Source: JACMQW01 sp964536965
GTDB lineage: Bacteria > Bdellovibrionota > UBA1018
NCBI GenBank assembly: GCA_964536965.1
Contig: CAZIAL010000004.1
Coordinates: 1-64,000 of the forward strand
Direction of reading: 5' to 3'
Length of the DNA stretch: 64,000 nucleotides
Shown: positions 53,501 to 61,482 of the stretch, piece after piece
Layout: each line of letters begins with the position of its first letter
Numbering within the stretch: the stretch's first letter is position 1
Program-made: the position numbers and the translations under genes
Notes under the pieces: model-generated
Told to the model about the DNA's origin: nothing
What the model saw: the letters and a program-made list of their open reading frames with translations, nothing else
Database searches by the model: none

Positions 53501-53663
53501 AACCGGGAAATACGGTGGAGATCGAGAGAATGTCGAAGTTCACGTTCGGGAATACTTCGCGGCGAATCAGGAAAGTCGAAGCAAGACCGACGACGACGAC
53601 GAATAAGGTCAGGAGATTGCCGAAAAGTTTTTGCCGGACGAAATAGGCGATTAGGGCGTTCAT
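50526..53663 (-). CDS. RND efflux transporter (AcrB/HAE1-like)
   Basis: This 1045-residue protein has the twelve-span RND layout. Residues 1-30 form TM1. TM4 has the proton-relay pair in SGMLVDDAIVVMDAAARRMEQG, and TM10 has LAGVIVNNAIVFIDAV, where the AcrB lysine is replaced by Asn. Two large periplasmic domains lie between TM1-2 and TM7-8. It exports hydrophobic compounds or ions by proton exchange. It overlaps the TolC-like gene upstream by 4 bases; no membrane-fusion protein gene is adjacent. Confidence 0.93.
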   Translation of the reverse strand: MNALIAYFVRQKLFGNLLTLFVVVVGLASTFLIRREVFPNVNFDILSISTVFPGSSPEEVEKLVTNPLEQDLREVDGIKKMRSVSVEGMSEIILQLDPDQTTETEAKADVQDILDLFDAPSGAEDPKAVAVKSTLTPIVEVSLRSTLDPVEFRAIARALEKEIEKLPGVAKVSPLGIRDLEVKVEADPSKLARYRLSLDEVVQALDGENVSVPAGTLEAKNPTIDEKEKLVRTVGEFKNADEVARTVIRANDFGRPIRVADVAHVQYGLEKAKTLSRTNGAPSISLTVLKKERADAIKVVDVVKAHMAKERDRLGKLGVEYTLVNDMSEYIDRRIGILSGNLMVGLVLVLIVLTLILRFRMAMIVSLGIPFSFLGGMILFHYLGFSLNLISLLGFIIVSGMLVDDAIVVMDAAARRMEQGDSPEDAARKGTQEIWKAVTASVLTTTMAFLPMLFMSGIFGKFVRQIPVGVILALAASLFEAFFILPQHIAHFVRRKDVLPSVTELRGIGRFGEWFKRTWDHRITPAYARVLTKLVLNKWKTVGAAGLLFVVSIGVASTMRFVLFPPEGIEIFFVRLTAPTSASLETTQAYLIDIEKQLQTLPKNELKDYVTFVGVQQEEPNDPNTRRGSHVGQIAVYLHPEENRTRTAAEIIEAMKKQVAKPAEIVALTFERAGGGPPVGKPISVAVRGNTFEEILPAVHALEEKVRSLPGALDIMNSYAEGKEEIRLIVDGSEARAAQLSVAQIGNTVRAAFDGIVATSIRSLDDEVDVRVSFPKSDRADEDSFSRILVPNAQGNLVPLSRVAKLKSHRGVTSYEHENNEREVRVLGEIDTSLSSATQMSAKIAEFFPELRTRFPNVSFAFGGEDEDTQESLQSMIRAFGIAALGILFILILTFGSILQPLLVLASIPFGIIGVIWAFFIHQLPLSFMGMLGIIALAGVIVNNAIVFIDAVNQERAEGKAGPESIVRAASTRLRPIFLTTFTTVCGLMPTAYGIGGIDKFVVPIAMALGWGLVGGSLLTLFVLPSAFAVLDSFQLRLARFNIGK

Positions 53664-55192
53664 GGCTTCGCCTCGCCCCCGGGCTGACCCGTTCCGAGTT
53701 CATAAAGACCGCCTTCGGTCTCGAGGACCTGCCAGGCCGCGAGCCGGCGCTCCACTTCCGAGCGCTGCAGCGAATGCTCGGCCGCGACGCGATCATCCGA
53801 GGCGATGACCACCTGGGTAAGGCCCGATCGTCCGATGCGAAATCGGCTTTCCTCCAGGCGAAGACGTTCGGACTGGAGATTGAAAATGTCCCGGGCTCTC
53901 CGGTGGGCCTGTTCCTTGGTTTCGAGGCCGATGCAGCGATTCGTCTTCAGCACCTTCTCCTGGTCCCGTTCACGATCCGCCACCGCGCGCGCGCGAACGG
54001 CCTGGGTCGCCGCGAGCTGGGCGTCGCCTTTCACGGAGGAAGGTCCGATCGGAATTTCCGCCGCCAGCTCCACGCTCCAGGCGGGAAAGGTGCGCTGTCC
54101 GACCGTCCGCCCCGTTTCCGCGCGCGAAATTCCGTCGATCCCGTTCGCTCCATAGGTCCCGTTCAGCACGATATCGAAGCCCTCTTCGGCCCGGAGGCTC
54201 GCGGCCGTGGCTTCGAGTCCCTTCGCCTGGGCGTCCGCGGCTTTCTTGCGCAGGGATTCGGTACCGCGACCGGACTCTTTCGCGTAGGCCTGGCAGCGCG
54301 CGCGGGCGAGGTCCATCGGAGAATCGAGGTCCACCGGAACGGTCATCGGGTCCACGGCGAGGAGCTCGCGGGGAAGATCGAGAGAGATGATCAGCCCTCG
54401 CCAGACGTCGCCCAGGATTCGTTTCGCTTCTTCAGTCTCGTTTTCGGAAGCCTTCAGTGCGGATTCGGACTGCAGCACGTCCGGGCGCTCGGCCGTGCCC
54501 CGGCGGGAACGAATTCGCGTGACGGCCAGCAGGTCGTTCTTGTTCTTCAGGTTGTTTTCTGCGGCTCGGACATCGGCCTGTCCAAGCCACGCGCGGTAAT
54601 AGGATTCGATCGCGCCGAGGGTCGTGCGATCCAGTTCCGATCGATAAGCGAGTTCGTTCGCCGTGCGGCCCGTTTCTCCGGCGGAAAGGCGCAAGCGATC
54701 CGCTCCGTACCACAGTCCGCGGAGAAGGCTCTGACGAGCGGAAAGGATGACGCGAGATTCGTAATACGGCGCGATCGCCGTGCCCGGAAAATTCAGGGAC
54801 GTATTGCTGTGCTGGAGTTCCACGCCTAGGCGGGTTCCGGTCCATTGCAGCCCCTGCTGGTATCCGAGGAAGTAAGTCGTGGAAGTGTTCCGATTCGGCG
54901 CGAACGGATTCGAAGGCTCGAAGCGGTCGTCGAGTTTGCGCATTCCGAAATTCAGGCGCGAGGCGAGGGGAGCCATCGCTTGGAAGTAATTTGCATCGAG
55001 CGAGAGCTGGCTTGCGTCCACGGCCCGATACACGGCGGCCGACTTCCGCGATTTTTCGAGGACCGTGCGGAGGGTCAGGCGAAAGCCGGGAGGAATCCCT
55101 GAAGGAGGGGATTCCGCCGAAATCCCGTCCGAAGGGGTCATCAGGCTGGCGAGAAGTACGAAAGTGAAGACAGGCAAATGGAGCTTCAACAT
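53660..55192 (-). CDS. TolC-family outer-membrane efflux protein
   Basis: ATG 55192 gives 510 residues with a signal peptide (cleavage near ISA-ESP). The repeat structure of TolC is visible: long helices with RLRLEESRFRIGRSGLTQVVIASDDRVAAEHSLQRSEVERRLAAW near the C-terminus and a similar block (NLKNKNDLLAVTRIRSRRGTAERPDVLQSESALK) in the first half. It forms the outer-membrane exit duct. It is the first gene of the TolC-RND-unknown operon. Confidence 0.9.
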   Translation of the reverse strand: MLKLHLPVFTFVLLASLMTPSDGISAESPPSGIPPGFRLTLRTVLEKSRKSAAVYRAVDASQLSLDANYFQAMAPLASRLNFGMRKLDDRFEPSNPFAPNRNTSTTYFLGYQQGLQWTGTRLGVELQHSNTSLNFPGTAIAPYYESRVILSARQSLLRGLWYGADRLRLSAGETGRTANELAYRSELDRTTLGAIESYYRAWLGQADVRAAENNLKNKNDLLAVTRIRSRRGTAERPDVLQSESALKASENETEEAKRILGDVWRGLIISLDLPRELLAVDPMTVPVDLDSPMDLARARCQAYAKESGRGTESLRKKAADAQAKGLEATAASLRAEEGFDIVLNGTYGANGIDGISRAETGRTVGQRTFPAWSVELAAEIPIGPSSVKGDAQLAATQAVRARAVADRERDQEKVLKTNRCIGLETKEQAHRRARDIFNLQSERLRLEESRFRIGRSGLTQVVIASDDRVAAEHSLQRSEVERRLAAWQVLETEGGLYELGTGQPGGEAKP

Positions 55193-55261
55193 GGGGTCAT
55201 TCGGATCTGGGGAAGGCGCGAAGTTATCGCGGTCCGCGAGAAATGACAACGAAGCTTGCGT

Positions 55262-55687
55262 CTACAGGACGAGAGTTCGATACGCGAGGCGTGCCCAGAT
55301 CACCCAGAGCGAGAGCGATCCGATGGCATAAGTCATCGCTCGCGAGCGGACGTGGTTCGTCGTGCAGTGGATCAGACTATGGAGGATCCGAAACAGGACG
55401 AAAAACCATGCTGCGGCAAGGTAGAAGGGGTCCGTCGCGTTCGTCACCAAGATCAGAAGGATGGCGACGTAAAAGAGCACCGGCATCTCAAAGAGGTTCT
55501 CGAAATTGTCGTTGGGGTTCGCGACGTCCTTCAGGATTCGCTCCGCGTCGGCGCCATCCGCCAGCGACTGGGGCCGGATCCGATTCCGAACGATGAAGGA
55601 GACTCGTGAATAGATCAACCACCCCCAGACGATGAACGTCAGGCCGACCTGGGCGAAGAGCGGGTAAAGGATGGATTTAACGTGCAT
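55262..55687 (-). CDS. MAPEG-family membrane protein
   Basis: ATG 55687 gives 141 residues with four hydrophobic spans. LFAQVGLTFIVWGWLIYSR opens the protein. NFENLFEMPVLFYVAILLIL and FFVLFRILHSLIHCTTNHVRSRAMTYAIG match the MAPEG (microsomal glutathione transferase-like) signature. Bacterial members are inner-membrane proteins of unclear substrate. It is divergent from the amylase gene. Confidence 0.85.
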   Translation of the reverse strand: MHVKSILYPLFAQVGLTFIVWGWLIYSRVSFIVRNRIRPQSLADGADAERILKDVANPNDNFENLFEMPVLFYVAILLILVTNATDPFYLAAAWFFVLFRILHSLIHCTTNHVRSRAMTYAIGSLSLWVIWARLAYRTLVL

Positions 55688-55787
55688 CGTCGAAGGGTCT
55701 CTTAACCGGTTCCGAGAATCAATCGCGGAGAAGTCCCGGCGGAGATTCCATGGCGGCGGTTTTGGACGGCTGTGGTAACCGAAATTC

Positions 55788-57341
55788 ATGAAAAATTTCC
55801 TTTCGCGCATCGGGACCGCACTGGGTTTGTGCGCTTGGGGGGTCGGTTTTCCCGCCATCGCGCACGCGGATTTAAACGGAGTCATGCTCCAGTACTTCCA
55901 CTGGAATCTGCCGGACGATGGCTTGCACTGGAACCAGCTCGCGGACGAATCGGAAGGACTGTTTCAGGCGGGGTTTTCCGCCGTGTGGCTTCCGCCGGCC
56001 ACGAAGGGCGCGTACGGTCCGAGCGATGTCGGGTACGCTCCCTACGACCATTATGATCTCGGCGAGTTCAACCAGCGCGGCTCGGTGCGGACGAAGTACG
56101 GGACGAAGAAGCAGTATCTGCGCGCGATCAAGGCCGCCCACCGCGCGGGGCTTTATGTGATTTCGGATGTCGTGATGAATCACGTCGGCGGCGCGGACGC
56201 GATCGAACGCGGGCGCGCCGTTCGGGTGGATCCGAAGAATCGGAATCATGTCCTCGGCGAAGAGATCGAAATCGAGGCCTGGACGAAATTTCTCTTTAAG
56301 GAGCGCGCCGGCAGGTACTCGAAGTTCCAGTGGAACTGGGAACATTTCAGCGGCGTGGATTTCGCGAAGAATCGCGATGAGCGCGGTAGTATCTACAGGC
56401 TGAGCCGCAGCGGTCACACGGGCTGGGGCTGGGAGGTCGATCGCGAAAACGGAAACTACGATTACCTCATGTTCAACGATGTCGATTTCCAGAACCCCGA
56501 GGTGCGGAAGCATCTTCTGCAGTGGGGAGACTGGTACATTCGTGAAACCCAGGTCGATGGCTTTCGCATCGATGCCGTGAAGCATATGCAGTTCGAATTC
56601 GTCCGGGACTGGGTCCGCTGGGTGCAGGGCGCGAAACGAAATGTCTTCGCGGTCGCCGAGTACTGGCATTCGGATCTCTCGGTGCTGAAGAATTACGTCC
56701 AGAAGACCGAAGGGGTGGTCTCCCTCTTCGATTTCGGTCTGCACGATCGACTCAAGAGCGCGGCCGCGGCTCGGGGCGCCTACGATCTCGGGTCCCTCTT
56801 TCATGGGACCTTCACCGAATTCGACCCGACTCGTTCCGTCACTTTCGTCGAAAACCACGACACTTATCGGTTCGCGCCGAAGCGGACGCGGCAGGCGGAA
56901 AGCTGGTTCAAGCCATCGGCCTATGCGCTGATCCTGCTCCGAAGGGACGGGTTTCCCTGCGTTTTCGACCTCGACTATCGCGGGGGCCACGGCACGGCGA
57001 TTCGCAAACTTCTCAAGGCGCGACTCAGGTACGCGCACGGGAAGCAGATCGATTACTTCGACGATCGGGACGTCGTCGGATGGACTCGCGCGGGAAATCG
57101 CGCCCATCCCAAGGCGCTGGCCGTGGTCGTCACCGACTCCTTCTCCCTCCCGAAGAACGCGCGCAAGCGAATGTTCGTCGGCCGGAAGTCCGGCGCGGCG
57201 AACATTCGGAGGTTTCGCGAGCTGATGGGAAATCACTCGGTTGCCGTGGAAGTCGGCGCCGACGGCTGGGGCGAGTTCCCCGTCCGGAGCGCATCGGAAG
57301 AGCGGCCGGAGAGCGGGCTCTCGGTCTGGGCCGAAATTTAG
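55788..57341 (+). CDS. Secreted alpha-amylase, GH13
   Basis: This 517-residue protein has a signal peptide cleaved near AHA-DLN (about residue 27). The catalytic barrel carries DVVMNHVGG (region I), GFRIDAVKHM with the nucleophile Asp (region II), VFAVAEYW with the acid/base Glu (region III) and TFVENHDTYRF with the third Asp (region IV). The opening GVMLQYFHWNLPDDGLHWNQL is that of GH13 subfamily 5, which hydrolyses alpha-1,4-glucans. Its stop overlaps the convergent SPFH gene stop by 4 bases. Confidence 0.93.
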   Translation: MKNFLSRIGTALGLCAWGVGFPAIAHADLNGVMLQYFHWNLPDDGLHWNQLADESEGLFQAGFSAVWLPPATKGAYGPSDVGYAPYDHYDLGEFNQRGSVRTKYGTKKQYLRAIKAAHRAGLYVISDVVMNHVGGADAIERGRAVRVDPKNRNHVLGEEIEIEAWTKFLFKERAGRYSKFQWNWEHFSGVDFAKNRDERGSIYRLSRSGHTGWGWEVDRENGNYDYLMFNDVDFQNPEVRKHLLQWGDWYIRETQVDGFRIDAVKHMQFEFVRDWVRWVQGAKRNVFAVAEYWHSDLSVLKNYVQKTEGVVSLFDFGLHDRLKSAAAARGAYDLGSLFHGTFTEFDPTRSVTFVENHDTYRFAPKRTRQAESWFKPSAYALILLRRDGFPCVFDLDYRGGHGTAIRKLLKARLRYAHGKQIDYFDDRDVVGWTRAGNRAHPKALAVVVTDSFSLPKNARKRMFVGRKSGAANIRRFRELMGNHSVAVEVGADGWGEFPVRSASEERPESGLSVWAEI

Positions 57342-58285
57342 CGCGGCGGCAAGGGCTGATTCGCCGGCGTCCGCAGGTTTTCGAAAACCGAGTAGGCGGA
57401 GGCGATGATGCTGTGGGGATCGCCGATGTTCGCCGGAACGATGATCGTCCGGGCTTCCGTGGCGAGCGTGCCGAGCTGCTTCACGTATTCTTCGGCCACG
57501 CGGAGTTTCGCCGCCTGATCGCCGCCCGGCGAGTTCAGGGCGTTCGCCACCGAACGTAAACCTTCGGCCGTCGCGTTCGCGACCGCGAGGATCGCCGCGG
57601 CCTTCCCGTCGGCTTCGTTGATCTGTTTGAGTTTATCGGCTTCGGAGTTTTTGATCGTTTCCTGCTTCACCCCTTCGGCACGGTTGATCTTCGAGTCGCG
57701 ATCTGCTTCCGATTCGAGAATCTTGGCTCGTTTCTCGCGTTCGGCGCGCATTTGCTTTTCCATGGCGTCGAGGACATCGCGAGGAGGGGTGATCGATTTG
57801 ATTTCGTAGCGAAGGACTTTCACGCCCCAGGGATCCGTCGCATGGTCGACGGCCATGATGACCGCGTTGTTGATCTTTTCGCGTTCCTCGAAACTGCGGT
57901 CGAGGTCGAGTTTTCCGATCTCGCTCCGGAGCGCCGTCTGGGCGAGCTGGACAATGGCGAGTTCGTAGTTGGATATGCCGTAGCTGGCTTTCACCGCATC
58001 CACGACGCGAAAGAAGAGGACGCCGTCGATATTCACCGAGACGTTGTCCTTGGTGATGCAGACCTGGGCTGGGATATCGAGAACGAACTCCTTCATATTA
58101 TGTTTGATGCGGATGTTGTCCACGAACGGAATGACGACGTGGAGGCCCGCTTCGAGGATGCGGTGGAATTTCCCGAGGCGCTCGACGACGAAGATTTCCT
58201 GCTGGGGTACGATGCGGACGGCGCGAAAGACGGTGATGACGAAGAATCCGCCGACGAGAAGCGAGAAGAGGGTCGAGATATCCAT
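57338..58285 (-). CDS. SPFH/band-7 membrane protein (QmcA-like)
   Basis: This 315-residue protein has one N-terminal span (about 6-22). The SPFH domain follows: VVERLGKFHRILEAGLHVVIPFVDNIR, then ITKDNVSVNIDGVLFFRVVD and RSEIGKLDLDRSFEEREKIN. A long coiled coil with alternating Ala/Glu/Lys (KQMRAEREKRAKILESEADRD) comes next. The C-terminal part is Ala/Pro rich. Such proteins form large membrane rings and protect or sort membrane proteins, usually with an NfeD partner, which is encoded just upstream. Confidence 0.93.
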   Translation of the reverse strand: MDISTLFSLLVGGFFVITVFRAVRIVPQQEIFVVERLGKFHRILEAGLHVVIPFVDNIRIKHNMKEFVLDIPAQVCITKDNVSVNIDGVLFFRVVDAVKASYGISNYELAIVQLAQTALRSEIGKLDLDRSFEEREKINNAVIMAVDHATDPWGVKVLRYEIKSITPPRDVLDAMEKQMRAEREKRAKILESEADRDSKINRAEGVKQETIKNSEADKLKQINEADGKAAAILAVANATAEGLRSVANALNSPGGDQAAKLRVAEEYVKQLGTLATEARTIIVPANIGDPHSIIASAYSVFENLRTPANQPLPPR

Positions 58286-58327
58286 GACGAGGTTTCCTTA
58301 GCGAACAGAGGGGAAGTGGAGCCGCGC

Positions 58328-58774
58328 TTATCGGGCGGCTGGTTTGATGAAAATCTTATTGCCTTCGATGCGGACGATGCTGGCGCGGGCGCCCACGGCC
58401 AAAGTCGCGTCGGATTCGTTGATCGCGGACCAGGGCGTTCCCTGGTAGGAGACTCTGCCCTCGCCGCGGGCCGGGATCGCCGATTCGAGCGTGACCGACT
58501 GATTCTGGTCGATCTGGTAGTCGGGAGCGCCCTTCTGGAAGTTCGCAAGAATTCGTTTTCGGAACGCGAGCAGCCCGAGCGTGCCGACGATGGAAAAGGC
58601 GAGAATTTGGTGGGTAAAGGCGGAGAGTCCGAACTGCCAGGCGGCGATCGCGACGAGTAGAGAGGCCGCTCCGTAGAAGAGCATGATGATCACCTGTGTG
58701 AACACCTCGATAACCAGGAGGACCACGCCGAGAATGGCCCAGAACCAGGGGTCCGAAAAGCTGAAGTTTTCCAT
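58328..58774 (-). CDS. NfeD-family membrane protein
   Basis: This 148-residue protein has three hydrophobic spans (FWAILGVVLLVIEVFTQVIIM, GAASLLVAIAAWQFGL, ILAFSIVGTLGLLAF). A small OB-fold domain follows (SVTLESAIPARGEGRVSYQGTPWSAINES..LAVGARASIVRIEGNKIFI). This is the NfeD1b short type that pairs with SPFH proteins. The SPFH gene follows 42 bases downstream in the same direction. Confidence 0.92.
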   Translation of the reverse strand: MENFSFSDPWFWAILGVVLLVIEVFTQVIIMLFYGAASLLVAIAAWQFGLSAFTHQILAFSIVGTLGLLAFRKRILANFQKGAPDYQIDQNQSVTLESAIPARGEGRVSYQGTPWSAINESDATLAVGARASIVRIEGNKIFIKPAAR

Positions 58775-58828
58775 GCCCGAATTACAGCAAGGAAAGGGGA
58801 GGACCGCAATGGGGATCGGACGGCGTGA

Positions 58829-58887
58829 GCGGCATCGACCTCGGAGGGTGGCGTCCCTGCCCGCCCGACCGAGGTCGATGAATCCGC
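58829..58887. repeat. Long inverted repeat between nfeD and a small membrane gene
   Basis: CATCGACCTCGG (58833-58844) and CCGAGGTCGATG (58869-58880) are perfectly complementary over 12 bases around a 24-base loop. GCGG/CCGC extends the stem past a 3-base bulge (AAT). There is no T-run on either strand. It could end transcription of the upstream gene with Rho, or be a REP-like element. Confidence 0.7.
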
Positions 58888-58904
58888 TCTACGGCGACGT
58901 ACGC

Positions 58905-59234
58905 TTAGTGGACGATCCGCTTCGAACCGCCGCCGGCCGTCGTGTAATCGTTTCCTTCCAGTTTCACGAGCTTGTTGTAGATGCCGATGAGCAAAAAGCT
59001 CGGAGCCCAGAGGCCGACGAAGTTCGCATACTCTTTCTTCTGCGAGGTGGCGAGAATGACGGCCGAAGCGGCCATGCTGCCTACCGCGAGGCCGAGCCAG
59101 GCCATGGATGGAATCTTGCCGGTCTGATTTTCCACCCGCGCGGTCATCTGGCCTTCGGTGGTATCGCCCTGCTTCAGAAATTTCTTCGCCGAGATTTTCG
59201 ATTTCGAGCGGCGTTGGGTTTGGGTTTGGTTCAT
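58905..59234 (-). CDS. Small two-span membrane protein, unknown function
   Basis: ATG 59234 has AAGGAG about 8 bases upstream and gives 109 residues. The first 30 are basic and Gln/Thr/Ser-rich. Two hydrophobic spans follow (SMAWLGLAVGSMAASAVILATS and FVGLWAPSFLLIGIYNKLV). I do not recognise the family. A 14-base palindrome lies in its upstream region. Confidence 0.72.
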   Translation of the reverse strand: MNQTQTQRRSKSKISAKKFLKQGDTTEGQMTARVENQTGKIPSMAWLGLAVGSMAASAVILATSQKKEYANFVGLWAPSFLLIGIYNKLVKLEGNDYTTAGGGSKRIVH

Positions 59235-59267
59235 GAGGGATCTCCTTGGGTTAGGTGTGAAGAATTG

Positions 59268-59281
59268 TTCACCCGGGTGAA
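59268..59281. promoter_or_regulatory. 14-base palindrome, candidate operator
   Basis: TTCACCCGGGTGAA is a perfect palindrome 34 bases before the start of the small membrane protein. On the minus strand, TTGCAA just before it is a possible -35, and the palindrome fills the next 17 bases, ending before a weak -10. This is the usual place for a repressor site. The regulator is unknown. Confidence 0.45.
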
Positions 59282-59339
59282 TTGCAACCCGCATACCTAG
59301 TTTTCCGAGGAAGAACGCCCGCCTGGAATGAAGATTCCC

Positions 59340-60914
59340 TTAATAGAGATCCGGATCCATCAGCGAATATTCGGTCTGATGTTTTCCGCGGATCAGTCGG
59401 GAGTGGGATGAGTTAAATACGGCGTCGAGACTCGGATCTTCCATCGTCATCTGGAGAATCCGCCCGAACGTGAAAAAGTGGACGTCGGTCGTGGTGCCCC
59501 AGTCGTCGCCGAGGGCGTCGCGGAACTCTTGCGGAGCGTGGTCAGCCGATTCGGTGACCCAGTTCTTCGTCGAATCGGGACGGAGTTTTCGAATCGCTGC
59601 GGAAACCTCGGGATTCCGTGTCGCCAGCGCGATCGGCGCGTTCGTCGTGATCAGCCGATGCCAGATGTCCTTAATCGACGCTCCTCCGAGGACGACCCTT
59701 GCCTGCGTGACCGTCGCCGCGGCCACGCCAAACAGAACACGGTGGAGGTACTGCGGATCCTGCGCGAGTTGCGCGGGGTCCAGTCCGGTGACTTCGATCG
59801 CATGCGCCTGGGCGCTGAGAATCGCGGCGCCCTTCGGTTCACTCGCGTCGATGTAACGTTTCGCCTGCCGAAGTCGCTTCGTCAGCGGCATGGCGAGGAG
59901 CCTTTCCATCGCGGCTTTCGAGCGTGACTCGGAGATCCCCGCGCCGCGGAGCTGGGCATGGACGGAATTCACTCCCCACGGGGAAAAGTCCTGGATCAGG
60001 ATAGGAAAGGGGGACGGTCCATTCACTCCCATCCAGTTCGCTTCGAGCCAGAGCGTGCCTCGGAAGGATTCGATCAGGTCCACGATGATGTCGTCGGTGA
60101 AGCGGGCATCGCCGATGATGCTCTTCAGCTCGCGAATGAGTGGGGAGCTTTTTTCGAGGGAATGCGTTTTCAGGATCTGCGCCAGCGGAATCATCAGTAT
60201 CGAGTCGCCGTCGCGAACGGCGTTCTTCGAGAACTGGGTGCCCGGAAATCGCTTGAGATAGCTCAGCGTATGGGCCGGGCTGATCGCATGGAGCATGACG
60301 TAAGCGTCCTCGATCCGTCCTCCCAGCGTTTTCACCTCGCGGTAGGCTTTCTGGGTCGCGAAGTCGAGGAGCGTGTTAATGTCGCCTTCTTCCACCTGGG
60401 CCGCCCGTCCCCATTCCCAAAGGAAGGGATACTTCTTTCGATCGACTTCGCTCGCGAGATTTTTCCATTTCGGCTCGAGCATCCAAGGGAGGATCCGCGC
60501 GCGGACGGCGCCGTCGTAGTCCTGTCCGCTCACGCTCCAGAGCGTCGCTTCGGTATGCCCGCCGATGGAGTGTTCGAAAAAGCTGATTTGTTTCGGCGCG
60601 AGATTCGATCCGAGTTCGGCGTATTCCATGACCTGGGCTTCGGAAAGGATTCCGCGTTTCGCCATCTCGCGAAGGGCGAACATTTGCTGGTGGGCGAGTA
60701 GCGTCGAACATTCTCCCACAAACTCGTGATGCCGGAGGGAGTTCACGCTTTGCCAACCTGTCGGGCCTTGTCGCCATTCGAGCTGGAGCCCGCCCTTCGA
60801 TAGCGCCGAGGCCGCGTAGACGGTATGGATCACGGTATCCGCTCGCGCACTCGAATGGACCAAAAGTCCGAGCGCGACGATCGCGGACAGTAGTGGAGGG
60901 GAGAGCCGAGCCAT
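59340..60914 (-). CDS. Large exported protein, unknown function
   Basis: This 524-residue protein has a signal peptide (cleavage near ARA-DTV). The mature part starts IHTVYAASALSKGG and is mainly helical with many aromatic residues. It has a His-rich N-terminal piece (SLRHHEFVGECS). I see no catalytic motif and no known family. It may belong to the group of lineage-specific secreted proteins also seen at 5.8 kb and 23.3 kb. Confidence 0.72.
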   Translation of the reverse strand: MARLSPPLLSAIVALGLLVHSSARADTVIHTVYAASALSKGGLQLEWRQGPTGWQSVNSLRHHEFVGECSTLLAHQQMFALREMAKRGILSEAQVMEYAELGSNLAPKQISFFEHSIGGHTEATLWSVSGQDYDGAVRARILPWMLEPKWKNLASEVDRKKYPFLWEWGRAAQVEEGDINTLLDFATQKAYREVKTLGGRIEDAYVMLHAISPAHTLSYLKRFPGTQFSKNAVRDGDSILMIPLAQILKTHSLEKSSPLIRELKSIIGDARFTDDIIVDLIESFRGTLWLEANWMGVNGPSPFPILIQDFSPWGVNSVHAQLRGAGISESRSKAAMERLLAMPLTKRLRQAKRYIDASEPKGAAILSAQAHAIEVTGLDPAQLAQDPQYLHRVLFGVAAATVTQARVVLGGASIKDIWHRLITTNAPIALATRNPEVSAAIRKLRPDSTKNWVTESADHAPQEFRDALGDDWGTTTDVHFFTFGRILQMTMEDPSLDAVFNSSHSRLIRGKHQTEYSLMDPDLY

Positions 60915-60961
60915 TCTCTGCTTATCGGAGGGTGGCGAGGTTTTCTGAGAGCCGCGCGGAA

Positions 60962-61399
60962 CTACTGCGGTCGATTCGCCAGTTCTTTGGCGCCCCCGGA
61001 GGTTTCTTCGCTTCCCTCCCAGTTCCGCAGGACTTCGACGATTTTTTCGAGTTCCCGGCGAATGGCCGGGAGGTCGGCATAGTCCCGAGCGCGCTGCAGG
61101 GCCAACAGCTGCCGCTCGATCGCGCGTTTCCGCTCTTCCAGGCCCGTCACTTGGAGGCTCCGAAGCATCATCACATATTCCTTCTCGGCCGTCGGCAGGC
61201 CGATCTGGGACATGACCCGGAAGAGCTGATCCTCGGAGAAATGGGATTGTTCGTCGTTCAGAACCCGGGACAGGTAGGTCGGCTGGATGCCCAGGTTCGA
61301 CGCCAGGCGGGTCAGCGTGAAAGCGGGCCGCTTTCTCCGCTGGGAACGCACATATTCACGAAGGAACTGCTTATAGTCGCGATATTCGAACGCCGTCAT
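60962..61399 (-). CDS. TIGR02147-like helix-turn-helix protein
   Basis: This 145-residue protein begins FEYRDYKQFLREYVRSQRRKRPAFTLTRLASNLGIQPTYLSRVLNDE, the characteristic N-terminus of the TIGR02147 family: a short F-x-Y-x-DY motif and then an HTH. Only this part and a coiled-coil tail are present; the family's longer C-terminal domain is missing. It likely regulates transcription. It is divergent from the TetR gene with an AT-rich 83-base gap. Confidence 0.75.
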   Translation of the reverse strand: MTAFEYRDYKQFLREYVRSQRRKRPAFTLTRLASNLGIQPTYLSRVLNDEQSHFSEDQLFRVMSQIGLPTAEKEYVMMLRSLQVTGLEERKRAIERQLLALQRARDYADLPAIRRELEKIVEVLRNWEGSEETSGGAKELANRPQ

Positions 61400-61442
61400 A
61401 GGGGAGGTCTATAACGCATTGCTGCATACCGAGAAAGTGCTA

Positions 61443-61459
61443 TTTTAATTTAATTAAAA
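61443..61459. promoter_or_regulatory. AT-rich inverted repeat, candidate TetR operator
   Basis: TTTTAATT-T-AATTAAAA is a perfect 8-1-8 inverted repeat 24 bases before the TetR-family start, in the AT-rich gap shared with the divergent regulator. Its place and symmetry suit an autoregulatory operator. No good -35/-10 pair was found. Confidence 0.45.
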
Positions 61460-61482
61460 AAAATATGAATTAAACTAAAAAG

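Noticed and set aside
51564..53606. Open frame of 680 codons on the plus strand across the RND gene
   Set aside because: It is antisense to an unmistakable RND transporter, with Arg/Asp/His-rich sequence and no ribosome site.
55704..55711. Palindrome AACCGGTT before the MAPEG gene
   Set aside because: Eight-base palindromes are expected by chance in this much sequence and no promoter match surrounds it.
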